This document shows positions 16,745 through 26,655 of a stretch of 64,000 nt of DNA, piece after piece (the stretch's first letter is position 1; the number at the start of each line of letters is the position of its first letter). The notes beneath the pieces are model-generated. The model was not told the origin of the DNA and did no database searches. It worked only from the letters and a program-made list of their open reading frames with translations. The stretch comes from Alphaproteobacteria bacterium. GTDB lineage: Bacteria; Pseudomonadota; Alphaproteobacteria; Rhizobiales; CAJQND01. A program made the translations under genes and the position numbers. The stretch is taken from NCBI GenBank assembly GCA_024227565.1, contig JAAEUE010000392.1:61116-125115 (forward strand). The letters run 5' to 3'.

Positions 16745-17811
16745 CAGCTGCGCTTTCCGGCCCCGAGCCGTTCGCCCGCATACTTTGAGCTGCGCAAGGG
16801 CCGCCACCAATGATCATTCTCCAGGTACCACCGCACGGTACGCTCCAACCCATCTGCAAATTCTGTCTTCGGCTCCCAGCCGAGGGTGTTCTTGATCTTG
16901 GCACAATCAACCGCATAGCGCCGGTCGTGGCCCGGGCGGTCGGCGACGAAACAAATCAGGTTGCGCCGCGATGATCCATCGCCCAGGGGCTTGAGCTCAT
17001 CAAGACAATCGCAAATGGCCTCAACCACCTGCAGGTTGGTGCGCTCCGCGTTGCCGCCCACATTGTAGGACTGGCCTGGCTCCCCCTTGCACATGACCTT
17101 GCTCAAAGCTTCCGCGTGGTCTTCAACATAAAGCCAATCGCGCACGTTTTCGCCAGTGCCGTAAACCGGCAAGGATAGGCCTTCCAGTCCGTTGATGATG
17201 GTCAGCGGGATGAGCTTTTCCGGAAAATGGAATGGTCCGTAATTGTTGGAGCAATTGGAGAGAACAACCGGCAAGCCATACGTGGTGTGCCAGGCTCTGA
17301 CAAAATGATCCGACGCCGCCTTGGAGGCCGAGTAGGGCGAGGAGGGTGCGTAGGGCGTGCCTTCTGTGAAGGTCCCGCCATCGTAGGCAAGGTCACCGAA
17401 CACCTCGTCGGTGGAGATGTGATGAAAGCGGAATGCGCGGCGCCTGTCATCGGGAAGTTCCTTCCAGTGCACAGCTGCACTCTCCAGCATGCGGACAGTC
17501 CCGAGCACGTTTGTCTCAACAAAAGCGGCGGGCCCATCGATCGAACGGTCCACATGGCTTTCAGCGGCCAGGTGCATCACTGCATCAATGTTCTCATCAC
17601 GCAGAATCTTGAGCACAAGGGCGCCGTCACATACATCGCCTTGGACAAAACGGTAGTTGGGCGCATCTTCGATCGCAGCAAGCGAGCTCAGGTTGCCCGC
17701 GTAGGTGAGCTTGTCGAGATTGATTACCTCGTCGCCGCAGTCGACCAGATAACGGCAAACCGCAGAGCCGATAAAGCCGGCACCCCCAGTGATTAATACC
17801 CGCATGCTCAC
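16744..17811 (-). CDS. rfbB: dTDP-glucose 4,6-dehydratase
   Basis: This enzyme converts dTDP-glucose to dTDP-4-keto-6-deoxyglucose. Visible motifs are the NAD-binding ITGGAGFIGSAV, HLAAESHVDRSI, the catalytic ISTDEVFGDL and YSASKAASDHFV (YxxxK), and the substrate loop NNYGPFHFPEKLIPL. The start may be GTG 17811, seven bases after the GGAAAGAG site, or ATG 17805, two codons later. It follows rfbC after only three bases and overlaps rfbD by one base, so the operon is tightly coupled. Confidence 0.94.
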   Translation of the reverse strand: MSMRVLITGGAGFIGSAVCRYLVDCGDEVINLDKLTYAGNLSSLAAIEDAPNYRFVQGDVCDGALVLKILRDENIDAVMHLAAESHVDRSIDGPAAFVETNVLGTVRMLESAAVHWKELPDDRRRAFRFHHISTDEVFGDLAYDGGTFTEGTPYAPSSPYSASKAASDHFVRAWHTTYGLPVVLSNCSNNYGPFHFPEKLIPLTIINGLEGLSLPVYGTGENVRDWLYVEDHAEALSKVMCKGEPGQSYNVGGNAERTNLQVVEAICDCLDELKPLGDGSSRRNLICFVADRPGHDRRYAVDCAKIKNTLGWEPKTEFADGLERTVRWYLENDHWWRPLRSSKYAGERLGAGKRS

Positions 17812-17814
17812 GTC

Positions 17815-18384
17815 TTACTCTTTCCAAGTGTCCGGCAAGTCGGCGTCCCGGAACGAGCCTGCACTTTGATCTTTCGCCGATAACACGGGTTGGCACCCCT
17901 CAAGCGGCCACACGATTGCAAGCCTCTGGTCGTCGAAACGGATCGTGCGCTCGTGCTCGGGACTATAGACGTCTGAAACCTTGTACAGCACTTCAGTATC
18001 TGGCTCGAGCGTCAGATATCCGTGGGCAAACCCTTTTGGCACAAACAGTTGGTTCCACTTTTCCGCAGACAACTCTATGCCGAGCCAGCGCCCAAAGGTG
18101 GGGGACTGCCTGCGAATGTCTGCGATAACATCGAAAGCGCGGCCGCGGGACACGCGGACAAGCTTGTCCTGAGCGCGCGGTGGCAGCTGATAATGTAACC
18201 CGCGCAGCACACCGGCCTGTGAGGTAAGGGAATGGTTGTCCTGGACCCACTCCAGGTCCGCGCCGATCTGAGCATTGACGTGCATGTTGTAGGTTTCAGA
18301 GAAAAAACCGCGCTCGTCATCAAAACGCCGGGGCGTGATTTCGTAAACGCCCGAAAACGCCAATTCTGAAACATCAATGCTCAT
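17815..18384 (-). CDS. rfbC: dTDP-4-dehydrorhamnose 3,5-epimerase
   Basis: A 189-residue cupin epimerase acting between RfbB and RfbD. It shows ITPRRFDDERGFFSETYN at the start, the catalytic-histidine segment VLRGLHYQ, and VPKGFAHGYLTLEP. Its start overlaps the rfbA stop as ATGA (18381-18384). The C-terminal tail is slightly shorter than some homologues but all core elements are visible. Confidence 0.93.
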   Translation of the reverse strand: MSIDVSELAFSGVYEITPRRFDDERGFFSETYNMHVNAQIGADLEWVQDNHSLTSQAGVLRGLHYQLPPRAQDKLVRVSRGRAFDVIADIRRQSPTFGRWLGIELSAEKWNQLFVPKGFAHGYLTLEPDTEVLYKVSDVYSPEHERTIRFDDQRLAIVWPLEGCQPVLSAKDQSAGSFRDADLPDTWKE

Positions 18385-19262
18385 CGCGCCACATCGCTTA
18401 CACAGCGCCTGAGATAGTCTGAATAGCTGCCATCACCCAGTTCGCCGGCCCGGCTCAAAACCTCGTCAGCCGTCAGGAAACCCTTGTCGAAGGCTATCTC
18501 CTCCAGGCAGCAGATTTTGACCCCCTGACGGGTCTCAATTGTGCGCACGAACGAGGCCGCGTCATGCAGGCTGTCGTGAGTGCCGGTGTCGAACCAGGCA
18601 AAGCCCCGTCCGAGTTTTTCCACATTCAGCTCTCCGCGTTGGAGGTAGGCAGAATTGATGTCGGTGATTTCCAACTCGCCGCGCCGGGACGGCTTTAGGC
18701 CGCGGGCAATGTCGACCACTTGCTCATCGTAAAAATACATACCCGTAACGGCCCACTCGGACTTTGGTTTTGTTGGTTTTTCTTCGATGGATTTGGCGCG
18801 TTGGGTGTGGGCATCGAACTCAACCACGCCATATCTCTGAGGATCGCGCACGTGGTAGGCAAAGATGGTTGCGCCGTCCTTCTTGGTGGCGGCATCGCTG
18901 CACAATTGAATCAGCCCTGCGCCATAAAAGATATTGTCGCCCAATATCAGAGCAGATGGGTTTGCCCCGACGAATTCTGCCCCAATAATAAAAGCTTCAG
19001 CCAGGCCGCGCGGTTCGGACTGTGTCGCATATTCAATGCTGATGCCATAGGCCCGTCCGTCGCCCAGCAGGCGTTCATAGCTCGCGATATGCTGAGGCGT
19101 TGAGATCAGCAGGATCTCGCGAATGCCGCTCATCATCAAAACGCCGAGCGAATAATAGATCATCGGCTTGTCGTAAACCGGCAAGAGCTGCTTGGAAATT
19201 CCAAGGGTCACGGGGAACAACCTGGAGCCTGTTCCTCCTGCGAGAATGATCCCTTTGCGCAT
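18381..19262 (-). CDS. rfbA: Glucose-1-phosphate thymidylyltransferase
   Basis: The first enzyme of dTDP-L-rhamnose synthesis joins dTTP and glucose-1-phosphate. The protein begins MRKGIILAGGTGSRLFPVT (nucleotidyltransferase signature GGxGTRL variant) and contains KQLLPVYDKPMIYY, LILGDNIFYGAG, ATIFAYHVRDPQRYGVVEFD, and FAWFDTGTHDSL. At 293 residues it is full length. It heads the rfbACBD operon, whose order differs from the common rfbBDAC. The 394 bases upstream separate it from the divergent protease gene. Confidence 0.94.
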   Translation of the reverse strand: MRKGIILAGGTGSRLFPVTLGISKQLLPVYDKPMIYYSLGVLMMSGIREILLISTPQHIASYERLLGDGRAYGISIEYATQSEPRGLAEAFIIGAEFVGANPSALILGDNIFYGAGLIQLCSDAATKKDGATIFAYHVRDPQRYGVVEFDAHTQRAKSIEEKPTKPKSEWAVTGMYFYDEQVVDIARGLKPSRRGELEITDINSAYLQRGELNVEKLGRGFAWFDTGTHDSLHDAASFVRTIETRQGVKICCLEEIAFDKGFLTADEVLSRAGELGDGSYSDYLRRCVSDVAR

Positions 19263-19656
19263 TATGGATGCTCCATGCCGAACCGAGTTGGAGTTTCCTC
19301 CGGTGTAACTGCGCCTGCTCGTCGGCGCCGGTGAACGCGAACTGGAGGTTTCTAGTTTGCCTCTAAAGCGAAATCATGGCCAACAAGTGCCAACCGTGCC
19401 TGGAAGAAGAGATGATTGCCCCGGTGATTCTGGGGATCCACAGCCAAACACGTGATGGGTGAGCTGCGTGTGCTTTGAACCGTATATCCAGGTGCCTGCC
19501 TATGCAGTATCCCAAATTGGTCATCTAACCATAGATGGAGCGGTGTCGAGAGTTTTAGCGGGCCTGTAAAGCCCAGCAAAGGGCCTTCTAAATAAGGTCG
19601 TAACCACTGACCATCAAGGATTTCAAGAAAAAACCAAAAAGTGGGAGCGGATAGAA
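19263..19656. other. Divergent intergenic region
   Basis: This 394-base gap separates rfbA (leftward) from the first RTX protease gene (rightward) and must hold both promoters. A ribosome site GGGAG (19643-19647) precedes the ATG at 19657. No repeat, hairpin terminator or convincing small gene was seen. Confidence 0.5.
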
Positions 19657-21798
19657 ATGTGCCACATTTGTTTACAACATGCAGCAGACGAGCAGGCGCG
19701 GCAGGAAGCTGTGCAACCAAATGAAGTTGCCGAGAATCCGGGCAGACCCATATGGGAACTGACGGAAATCATCGATCAGATCACCTACATTCCGTATGTG
19801 CCATACGGCTCTGATGCGGTGATTGAATATGCGTTTCCCGAGGATGGCTCCTTCTGGGCCCACCGCGACACACATAACAATGTGCCGGGGCACTCCCAAC
19901 TCAACGAGTTTCAACAAAGCCAAGCCCGGATAGCCTATAGCCTATGGGACGATTTGATCGTGGCAAGGCTTGAAGAGACCTCAGATGCGCATGCCGCGGA
20001 TATGACGCTGTCAAACAGCACAACGGGCGTCGTTTTTGCTAAAGCACAGATACCGGGTGGTGCGGCATGGTTGAACACCGATGTAGAAGATCTTCAGCAG
20101 CCGACGACCGGCGGGATTGGATTTCTGACCATCCTCCATGAGCTCGGCCATTCCATGGGTCTGGATCATTCCCACACTCACGCCCATGATTCGCATATGT
20201 ATTCGGTGATGTCCTATCTCGGGGCGGCTAAAACGGGTGCGGACCAGCGGGGTGCTGATAGCAAACTGTATTATTCGCAAACCCCGATGCTGCATGACAT
20301 TGCCGCCGTCCAGCAGATGTACGGTGCGGATATGACCACGCGGACAGGTAACACGGTCTATGGCTTTAACTCCAACACCAACAGCCCGATCTTCGACTTT
20401 GAGCAAAATGCCAATCCGTTCTTGGCCATTTGGGATGCGGGCGGCATCGATACGCTGGATCTGTCCGGATTTGCCCCTGATGCGGACAATCTGGGCTCTG
20501 TCATCAACCTGGCGCCAGGCACTTTCTCAGACACCGCCTCGATGACCAAGAACATCTCGATTGCTTATGATGCGTGGATCGAGAACGCCACTGGCGGCCG
20601 GGGCAACGACACAATCACCGGCAACAAACTGGCCAACACGTTGATTGGCAACGCTGGCGATGACGTGTTGAACGGTGCCGAAGGCGATGACTATCTTGAT
20701 GGCGGAACCGGGCGTGATCGCTTGAGTGGCGGGGCCGGAGACGACATTTTGGTCTATGACGCAAATGACGGGTCATCTGGTCTTGACGGCGGCAGCGGTA
20801 TCGATGTGCTGTTGATCAACGGCGGCAGCGTTCCCACGTTCGATCTTGCAAGCCGCGGCATTGAATTTGCCAAGCACGTGCAGACAGATACAAGTGGTGC
20901 GTCCTGGTCAAGCAAGACAAGCCAGTACAACGCGGCTTGGCAAATGCTGAACGAAGAAGGCGTGAATGACGATGGCGAGCGCTGGGAGTCCTTTTGGGAT
21001 GTTGAAAACACCAAAAGCTGGGCCAACTATACGAACCTGTACGATCTCCAAAATAGGCTCTATCTGCAAAACGGAGAGAAGGACAACGGTCAATCCTGGT
21101 CGCACGCCTGGGATGTCAACGACGACACACCCTGGTCACGCATAACGACCACAAACGACGATTCAAACCTCACCTGGTGGAGCACAGTTGCCCAATACAT
21201 CAATGATGACGGTGAAACGGAGATGCAGACCGGCACCAAGGACAATGGCCATACCTGGCTGCATCTGTACGATGTGGACCAAACCTCCAACTGATCCAGG
21301 TCCACCTTTACCTATGATACTGAGGGGCGTGCCTTTCTGCACAGTACTGAGTTCGATTCCGGCGAGGTTTGGAAGAAGCATATTGATGCTGGCGAGAATT
21401 ACTGGTGGAAAGAGCACGTGAACACGTTCAACGCCAGCGGGCAGAAAACGAGCCAGGTTGGCGAGAAGGACAATGGTCAGACCTGGGAACACACATGGGA
21501 TGTGAACGGGACGCAAAACTGGTCGCGCAAGACTGTGAGCGAAGACAACTCTGACCTCACGTGGTGGAGCGAGCACACGCTCTATTTCAACGATGCGGGC
21601 GAGGTTTCCAGACAGACCGGCGTAAAGGACAACACCCATACCTGGGAGCACATCTGGGACCTGGACGGCACCGAGCCCTGGCATCGCCAAACCACCACGG
21701 TGCTGGTTCAAGAGCTGCATGAGCGGATTGAACACATCCAAACATTCGACATCGATGGCGTGGAGCTGACGTCGGTAGTTGAGCTTGGAATTGCATAG
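19657..21798 (+). pseudogene. M10 (serralysin-type) RTX metalloprotease with Trp-rich repeats, interrupted by an in-frame TGA
   Basis: The product starts MCHICLQ and carries the metzincin zinc site HELGHSMGLDH (about residue 161) and Met-turn YSVMSY. Then come the RTX Ca2+-binding nonapeptides near residues 313-370 (GGRGNDTITG, GNAGDDVLNG, GAEGDDYLDG, GGAGDDILVYD). After the RTX block follow repeats built on DNGxxWxHxWDV and LTWW. Translation stops at TGA 21292-21294, but the frame runs on for another 168 codons with two or more repeats, ending ELGIA at 21798 like the intact paralogue's DDIA end. The TGA falls exactly where the repeats have a conserved Trp (TGG), so a single G-to-A change broke the gene. 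The protease domain itself is intact, so a truncated 545-residue enzyme could still be made. RTX proteases are normally exported by a type I system; none is in this window. Confidence 0.85.
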
Positions 21799-22033
21799 CC
21801 CAGGCGGTTCTGAATGGTGCTGAAATGGTTAGGATTTGGCCAATGGATCGGGGCTTGCTCTGTGTGAGCTTCGATCCAAAATTGGACCGGTGAAATTTAT
21901 AAAAACAACCAAAGGTAGAATAATCATTTAATTTGATCAGCTAGTTAAATGTTCACGTAGGATCTTATCCGTATTTTCAAATCACTGGGAACAAAGGGGA
22001 AAGTGGAGTGATTTAAAACCGGAGTGATCCATT

Positions 22034-23114
22034 ATGAACTACAAACGAGTGCAAAATATTGAAGCTGACTTGAACGGGATTGAGGAAATACAACCAAAAG
22101 GTGTTTCAATAGGTATCGGAAAACCGGAGTGGAACACATCCCAGATCACTGAGCAGTTGCGGGCCGGTATTCAGGTTTTTGAGCATGCTATCGCGCAACC
22201 AGCCTCATCCAGCCCCAGCCGCGGTTCTTTGGGTGAAGGAGGCAATTTCACCCCCTTGAATGCCCTTGCTCTTTCGACCGGATCATCCTGGTCGACACAA
22301 GCAGATCCTGAAAACGCTGCAAGGCAGATGTCGCGTGAAGAAGGCACCAATGACGGCGGTGAACGTTGGGTGACGATCACGGATGTTGAGGACACCGAAA
22401 GCTGGACCTCCTATACGAACACCTTCAATCTGAAAGGCGAGCAGCGCCAGCAAGACGGTGAATTCGATAACGGCCAAACTTGGCAACATATCTGGGGCCT
22501 TGATAGCGGCGCCCCCTGGTTTCGCCTGACAACCACCAACGATGTCTCGGATATCACCTGGTGGTCCTCCACAACACACTTCATCAACGATGACGGTGAA
22601 ACTTTCGCCCAGTTCGGCACCAAGGATAACGGTGAGAGCTGGCATCATAATTTTGATGTGGACGAGAGGGCAACATGGGCCCGGTTGACCGACCACATTG
22701 ACGCTGAGGGGCGCATACTGGTGGACTGAGCATACCAACAGATTCACCGTCAATGGCGAGAAGTATCAGCAGACCGGCATCAAGGACAATGGCCAGACCT
22801 GGACCCACTCCTGGGATGTGGCAGATACACAAACCTGGTCACGCCAGACGGTGAGTAGAGACGACAGCAATCTCACCTGGTGGGATGAGCACACGTTGTA
22901 CTTCAATGATGCAAACGAGATTTACCGGCAAACCGGAGTGAAGGACAACGGCAACACCTGGGAGCACCTCTGGGACGTGGCCGGAACTGAAACCTGGCAC
23001 CGCCAAACCCTCACTCAGGATGTTCAAGACATCCATAGCTGGTCTGAGCTCACTCAAACCTTCGATGTTGCCGGCAACCTGCTGACCTCAATCCCCATTT
23101 ATGACATCGCATAG
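22034..23114 (+). pseudogene. Protease-less paralogue of the Trp-repeat protein, frameshifted
   Basis: A ribosome site (CCGGAGTGA) precedes ATG 22034. The N-terminus keeps a short piece like the start of the protease paralogues (GKPEWNTSQITEQL compares with GKTVWNTTQVINQL at 23.5 kb) but there is no zinc site, Met-turn or RTX block. From about residue 85 the protein consists of the Trp-rich repeats. The reading frame is lost at a run of four G (22708-22711): removing one G joins residues 1-225 to the second part, which starts GAYWWTEHTNRF and ends at 23114 with YDIA. The joined protein would be about 360 residues. It looks like an internal-deletion copy that later gained one base. Slippage on the G run could restore the frame in some molecules; a sequencing error is also possible. 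Confidence 0.75.
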
Positions 23115-23150
23115 CTTAGTCTACTATCGGTATGCTCAATATCTCAGGAC

Positions 23151-23172
23151 CCCCGCCAGACTTTTGGCGGGG
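23151..23172 (+). terminator. Hairpin after the frameshifted repeat gene
   Basis: CCCCGCCA (23151-23158) pairs perfectly with TGGCGGGG (23165-23172) around a six-base loop, 37 bases after the stop of the preceding gene. No T-run follows, so termination is uncertain. The rest of the 331-base gap (23115-23445) shows nothing more than the ribosome site GAGGA before ATG 23446. Confidence 0.45.
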
Positions 23173-23445
23173 AGTGGGGCGGAATGACTGCTCAAATACA
23201 GGCGGCGGCGGTCTTGTTTTACTTGGTACAGACAATGTCAAAGTTTCGCCACCAGCTCGTCTGGATCGGGTGCTAGCACCGTCGCAGGGCGTGATGAGCT
23301 AGACCGAGAAAGCCAAAATTTTAGCGGCAATTTTTGAAACGCAAACGATTGGGCGCATGCGCTAGGCATGGGCTCGTGGTGATCTCGTGTTCAATGGCAA
23401 ATTGGGGGGCACAGGAGAAATGAATGTAACTCAGTGAGGAACTCC

Positions 23446-25392
23446 ATGTGCCATTTGTGTCTACAAAGTGCAGCAGAAGACTGGGAACGTCAGGAAGCAA
23501 CACAGCCTGGCGTCGTGCCCATAAACACCGGCAAGACCGTTTGGAACACCACCCAGGTCATCAATCAGCTCAAGTCGCCTTACAAGGTCAACGGAAACAC
23601 GATTGAATTTGCGTTTCCAACAAACGGAAGCTTCTTCCCTCTGGGCGAAGCTGCCGGACATTCTCCGTTGACCAGTTTTCAGCAGGGCCAGGCCCGTCTG
23701 ATCTATAGCTTGTGGGATGATCTAATTGCGCCGCGGTTTGTACAGACCTCGAACGCCAATACGGCCGATCTGACGATTTCGAACACCACGACGAACATCT
23801 CCTATGCCCATGCATGGTATCCCACAGGCGGATCCGTCAGCGGCGATGCCTGGTTGAACACCAACGCAAGCTCTCTTCAGTCGCCCACGACGGGGTCTTA
23901 CGGCTTCATGGCAATCGCCCATGAGATCGGACACACGTTGGGGCTCGAACATGCCGGAGATTATAATGGCGGTTCGCCGACATATGCGTCGAACGCCTCC
24001 CATGCTCAAGACACACACATGTACACCATCATGTCGTATTTCAACGCCCGGGAAACAGCAGCAGATTGGAGGGGTGCCGACGGCAGGTATTACTATGCCC
24101 AAACCCCAATGGTGCACGACGTTCTGGCCATCCAGAACATTTATGGTGCCGACACAACCACGCGAACGGGGGACACGGTCTATGGCTTCAACTCCAATAC
24201 CAACAGCCCCATCTTCGATTTTACGCGGAATGACAATCCGGTTCTGACGATTTGGGATGCGGGCGGAAACGACACGCTTGATCTGTCCGGATTTGCCCCC
24301 GGTGCCTCCAACCAGGGATCAATTATCAATCTGGCTCCGGGTAGCTATTCTGATGCAGCCTCGATGACGAACAACATCGCGATTGCCTATGGTGCCTGGA
24401 TCGAAAACGCCATTGGTGGCCGAGGAAACGATACGATCACCGGCAACCAGCTGGCGAACAGGCTAGTGGGCAATGCGGGAAACGACGTTCTTAATGGCGC
24501 GGCCGGGAACGATTTTCTCGACGGAGGTGCCGGCAGCGACAGTCTGATTGGCGGGGCAGGGAACGATACTCTGGTCTATGACTCAGCAGACAATCTGACG
24601 GCTCTTGACGGTGGCAGCGGAACGGATGTGCTTTTGGTCAATGGGGGCAGCGTCCCCACCTTCAATCTGGCAAGCCGTGGCCTGGAGTTCGCCGATCACG
24701 TTCAAACCGACACAGGTGGTGCAAATTGGTCCACAAAAACCGACCGTTACAATTCATCTTGGCAAAAACTGAGTGAAACAGGCGAGTTTGACAATGGCGA
24801 GAGCTGGAAATCTGTCTGGGATGTTGGCAACACCAAAGGTTGGTCTTCATACACCGGCACCTTCAATACGGCTGATCGGCTCTACCGGCAAACGGGTGAG
24901 CAAGACAATGGCCAGACCTGGACGCACACCTATGATGTGGGAAACACCGAGAGCTGGAACCGCCTGACCAACATCATCGATGCTCCGGATCTCACGTGGT
25001 GGAAATCATTGACGCTGTTCCGCAACGATGCAAACCAAACCTACCGGCAAGTTGGTGAGAAAGATAACGGTGATGTGTGGACACATACATGGGACGTTGA
25101 AAACAACCAGACCTGGTCGCGAATTACCCGCGCCGAGGATCGGCCTGATTCAACCTGGTGGAGCGAGCACACTCTCTACTACAACGATGCTGCTGCCGTG
25201 TACCGGCAGACCGGAGTAAGAGACAATAGCGACACCTGGGAACACGTCTGGGACCTGGACGGGAGCCAAGCCTGGCATCGCCAAACCCGCACTCAGGACG
25301 TTCAGGATATCCGCGATTGGTCGGAGCAGATCCAAACCTTTGACGTTGCCGGCAACGTTCTGTCGACTTCATACGTGGATGATATCGCCTAG
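23446..25392 (+). CDS. M10 (serralysin-type) RTX metalloprotease with C-terminal Trp-rich repeats
   Basis: This is the intact member of three paralogues (648 residues). ATG 23446 is chosen over GTG 23434 because it gives the MCHLC start shared with the first paralogue and has GAGGA five bases upstream. Zinc is bound by HEIGHTLGLEH (from residue 159) with Met-turn YTIMSY. Four RTX motifs lie near residues 324-378 (GGRGNDTITG, GNAGNDVLNG, GAAGNDFLDG, GGAGNDTLVYD). Residues about 425-648 hold tandem units of about 53 residues with the pattern YRQTGxxDNGxTWxHxWDV, xWxR and LTWW. In classical serralysins the RTX block is followed only by a short secretion signal; here the Trp-repeat array takes that place, ending VDDIA. 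There is no N-terminal Sec signal, in keeping with type I export. It is a secreted protease by inference; its target is unknown. Confidence 0.9.
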   Translation: MCHLCLQSAAEDWERQEATQPGVVPINTGKTVWNTTQVINQLKSPYKVNGNTIEFAFPTNGSFFPLGEAAGHSPLTSFQQGQARLIYSLWDDLIAPRFVQTSNANTADLTISNTTTNISYAHAWYPTGGSVSGDAWLNTNASSLQSPTTGSYGFMAIAHEIGHTLGLEHAGDYNGGSPTYASNASHAQDTHMYTIMSYFNARETAADWRGADGRYYYAQTPMVHDVLAIQNIYGADTTTRTGDTVYGFNSNTNSPIFDFTRNDNPVLTIWDAGGNDTLDLSGFAPGASNQGSIINLAPGSYSDAASMTNNIAIAYGAWIENAIGGRGNDTITGNQLANRLVGNAGNDVLNGAAGNDFLDGGAGSDSLIGGAGNDTLVYDSADNLTALDGGSGTDVLLVNGGSVPTFNLASRGLEFADHVQTDTGGANWSTKTDRYNSSWQKLSETGEFDNGESWKSVWDVGNTKGWSSYTGTFNTADRLYRQTGEQDNGQTWTHTYDVGNTESWNRLTNIIDAPDLTWWKSLTLFRNDANQTYRQVGEKDNGDVWTHTWDVENNQTWSRITRAEDRPDSTWWSEHTLYYNDAAAVYRQTGVRDNSDTWEHVWDLDGSQAWHRQTRTQDVQDIRDWSEQIQTFDVAGNVLSTSYVDDIA

Positions 25393-25412
25393 TTTGGGCA
25401 GATCCTTGATTG

Positions 25413-25445
25413 CGGCACGCGGCGTTGTCCGCGTGCCGTTTCTTG
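25413..25445 (+). terminator. Rho-independent terminator
   Basis: CGGCACGCGG (25413-25422) pairs perfectly with CCGCGTGCCG (25429-25438) around a six-base loop, followed by TTTCTTG. It lies 21 bases after the stop of the intact protease gene. The rest of the 317-base gap up to 25709 is less GC-rich and shows no gene. Confidence 0.8.
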
Positions 25446-25709
25446 TCATCGATTGAAACTTTGCAGTGGAGCATGGCTATCACCACCAGCTTGGCTATCG
25501 AAGATTAGATATTCAATAATTTCTCAAACTGCCTCGCAGCGTTTGGGGACGACTATGTTATGCTCGAGCCCGCCGGAGTTTATGGTGGAGCAACGACTTC
25601 GTTTCCCTCTCCCGCCCGCATTAAGACTTAATTTCTTGAAAATATCAGCGATGGCCACGCTTCAACCAAAACAGTTCCAGGATGCCCCCTTGGCTAGCGC
25701 AGAAAGGCG

Positions 25710-26588
25710 ATGTGTTCGATGACCATGATCGAGAAAGACGCGATAGATCTCATTCGCAAGGCGCGTCCCTTGGACATTTACAAAAACCATTCCAGCGGGA
25801 TGACAGAGGCTGAATTCAGAGCTGTGTGCGGTGCGCAAAACATCTGGCACAGCGTTGATCTCGGAGATGTCTTCATTGAAGGCACACGAAAGAACAGTGC
25901 GGTCCTCGCCCGAGAAATGAAACTGATGGATTGTCCTGATTTTAGGGGGAAATCTGTTCTGGATATTGGTGCGTTTACCGGCTGGTTCTCATTTGAAGCT
26001 GAACGCCGGGGCGCGGTGTCCGTCACGGCGGTTGATTACTATTCGTGGGTGCACAATTGGCCTGAACTTCTGAATTGGGTGCGTGAGGAAAGAGCGGCCG
26101 GCAGGGTGCCAAATCCCTATGCGCCGCCAAGCCATCTCATGGACGCAGAGACTGCGCCGGGCCGGCTTGTGTTCGACACCACCAGTGAAGTTCTTGGCAG
26201 CAAAGTCAAGCCTGTGGTGTCGCGCGTGGAGGATTTTGAGAGTGAGCCCTTCGATATCGTGTTGTATCTTGGGGTGCTCTATCATTGCGAGGATCCATTT
26301 GGTTCCCTTAAGAAAGTTGCTGACCTCACCAAAGACCATCTTATCATTGAGACGCATGGTAAGCACACGCCCGGGTGTGAACTGATGCCCCTGTTCGAGT
26401 TTTTTGGCGGGGCTCAAGTCAACCAGGACGTGACCACCTGGTGGGCCCCAAACGAAACGGGCCTCAAAGACATGTTGCTTGCCTCTGGTTTTTCGCGAGT
26501 CAAGATTACGGCAGGCACCGATCAATTGACCGCCGATCAGCTTACGCGACCGCAACATTATCGGATCTGGGCGCACGCCTGGAAATGA
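25710..26588 (+). CDS. Class I SAM-dependent methyltransferase (DUF1698/CmoB-like)
   Basis: The SAM-binding motif I is VLDIGAFTGWFSFEAERRGA, followed by VTAVDYYSW and the post-motif YLGVLYHCEDPFGSL, a combination typical of the CmoB-like DUF1698 group, many of whose members sit in glycan or natural-product clusters rather than acting on tRNA. The protein ends with TRPQHYRIWAHAWK. Three in-frame ATGs (25710, 25719, 25725) are possible starts; GAAAGG at 25702-25707 suits 25719 or 25725 best. It precedes two glycosyltransferase genes on the same strand, so methylation of a sugar is the likely role. Confidence 0.8.
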   Translation: MCSMTMIEKDAIDLIRKARPLDIYKNHSSGMTEAEFRAVCGAQNIWHSVDLGDVFIEGTRKNSAVLAREMKLMDCPDFRGKSVLDIGAFTGWFSFEAERRGAVSVTAVDYYSWVHNWPELLNWVREERAAGRVPNPYAPPSHLMDAETAPGRLVFDTTSEVLGSKVKPVVSRVEDFESEPFDIVLYLGVLYHCEDPFGSLKKVADLTKDHLIIETHGKHTPGCELMPLFEFFGGAQVNQDVTTWWAPNETGLKDMLLASGFSRVKITAGTDQLTADQLTRPQHYRIWAHAWK

Positions 26589-26655
26589 GTTCTGCGTGGA
26601 ACTGGATTTGATCTGATGTTTGCGTTCGTTCCACAATCTGGTCGGTTCCTGCGAT

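Noticed and set aside
21292..21294. Selenocysteine or a UGA-as-Trp genetic code
   Set aside because: The position is Trp, not Cys, in paralogous repeats, and many genes here use TGA as a normal stop (for example the ATGA overlaps). A simple nonsense mutation explains it.
19657..25392. CRISPR-like or DNA-level repeat array
   Set aside because: The periodicity is about 159 bases and follows codons; nucleotide identity between units is low. It is a protein repeat.
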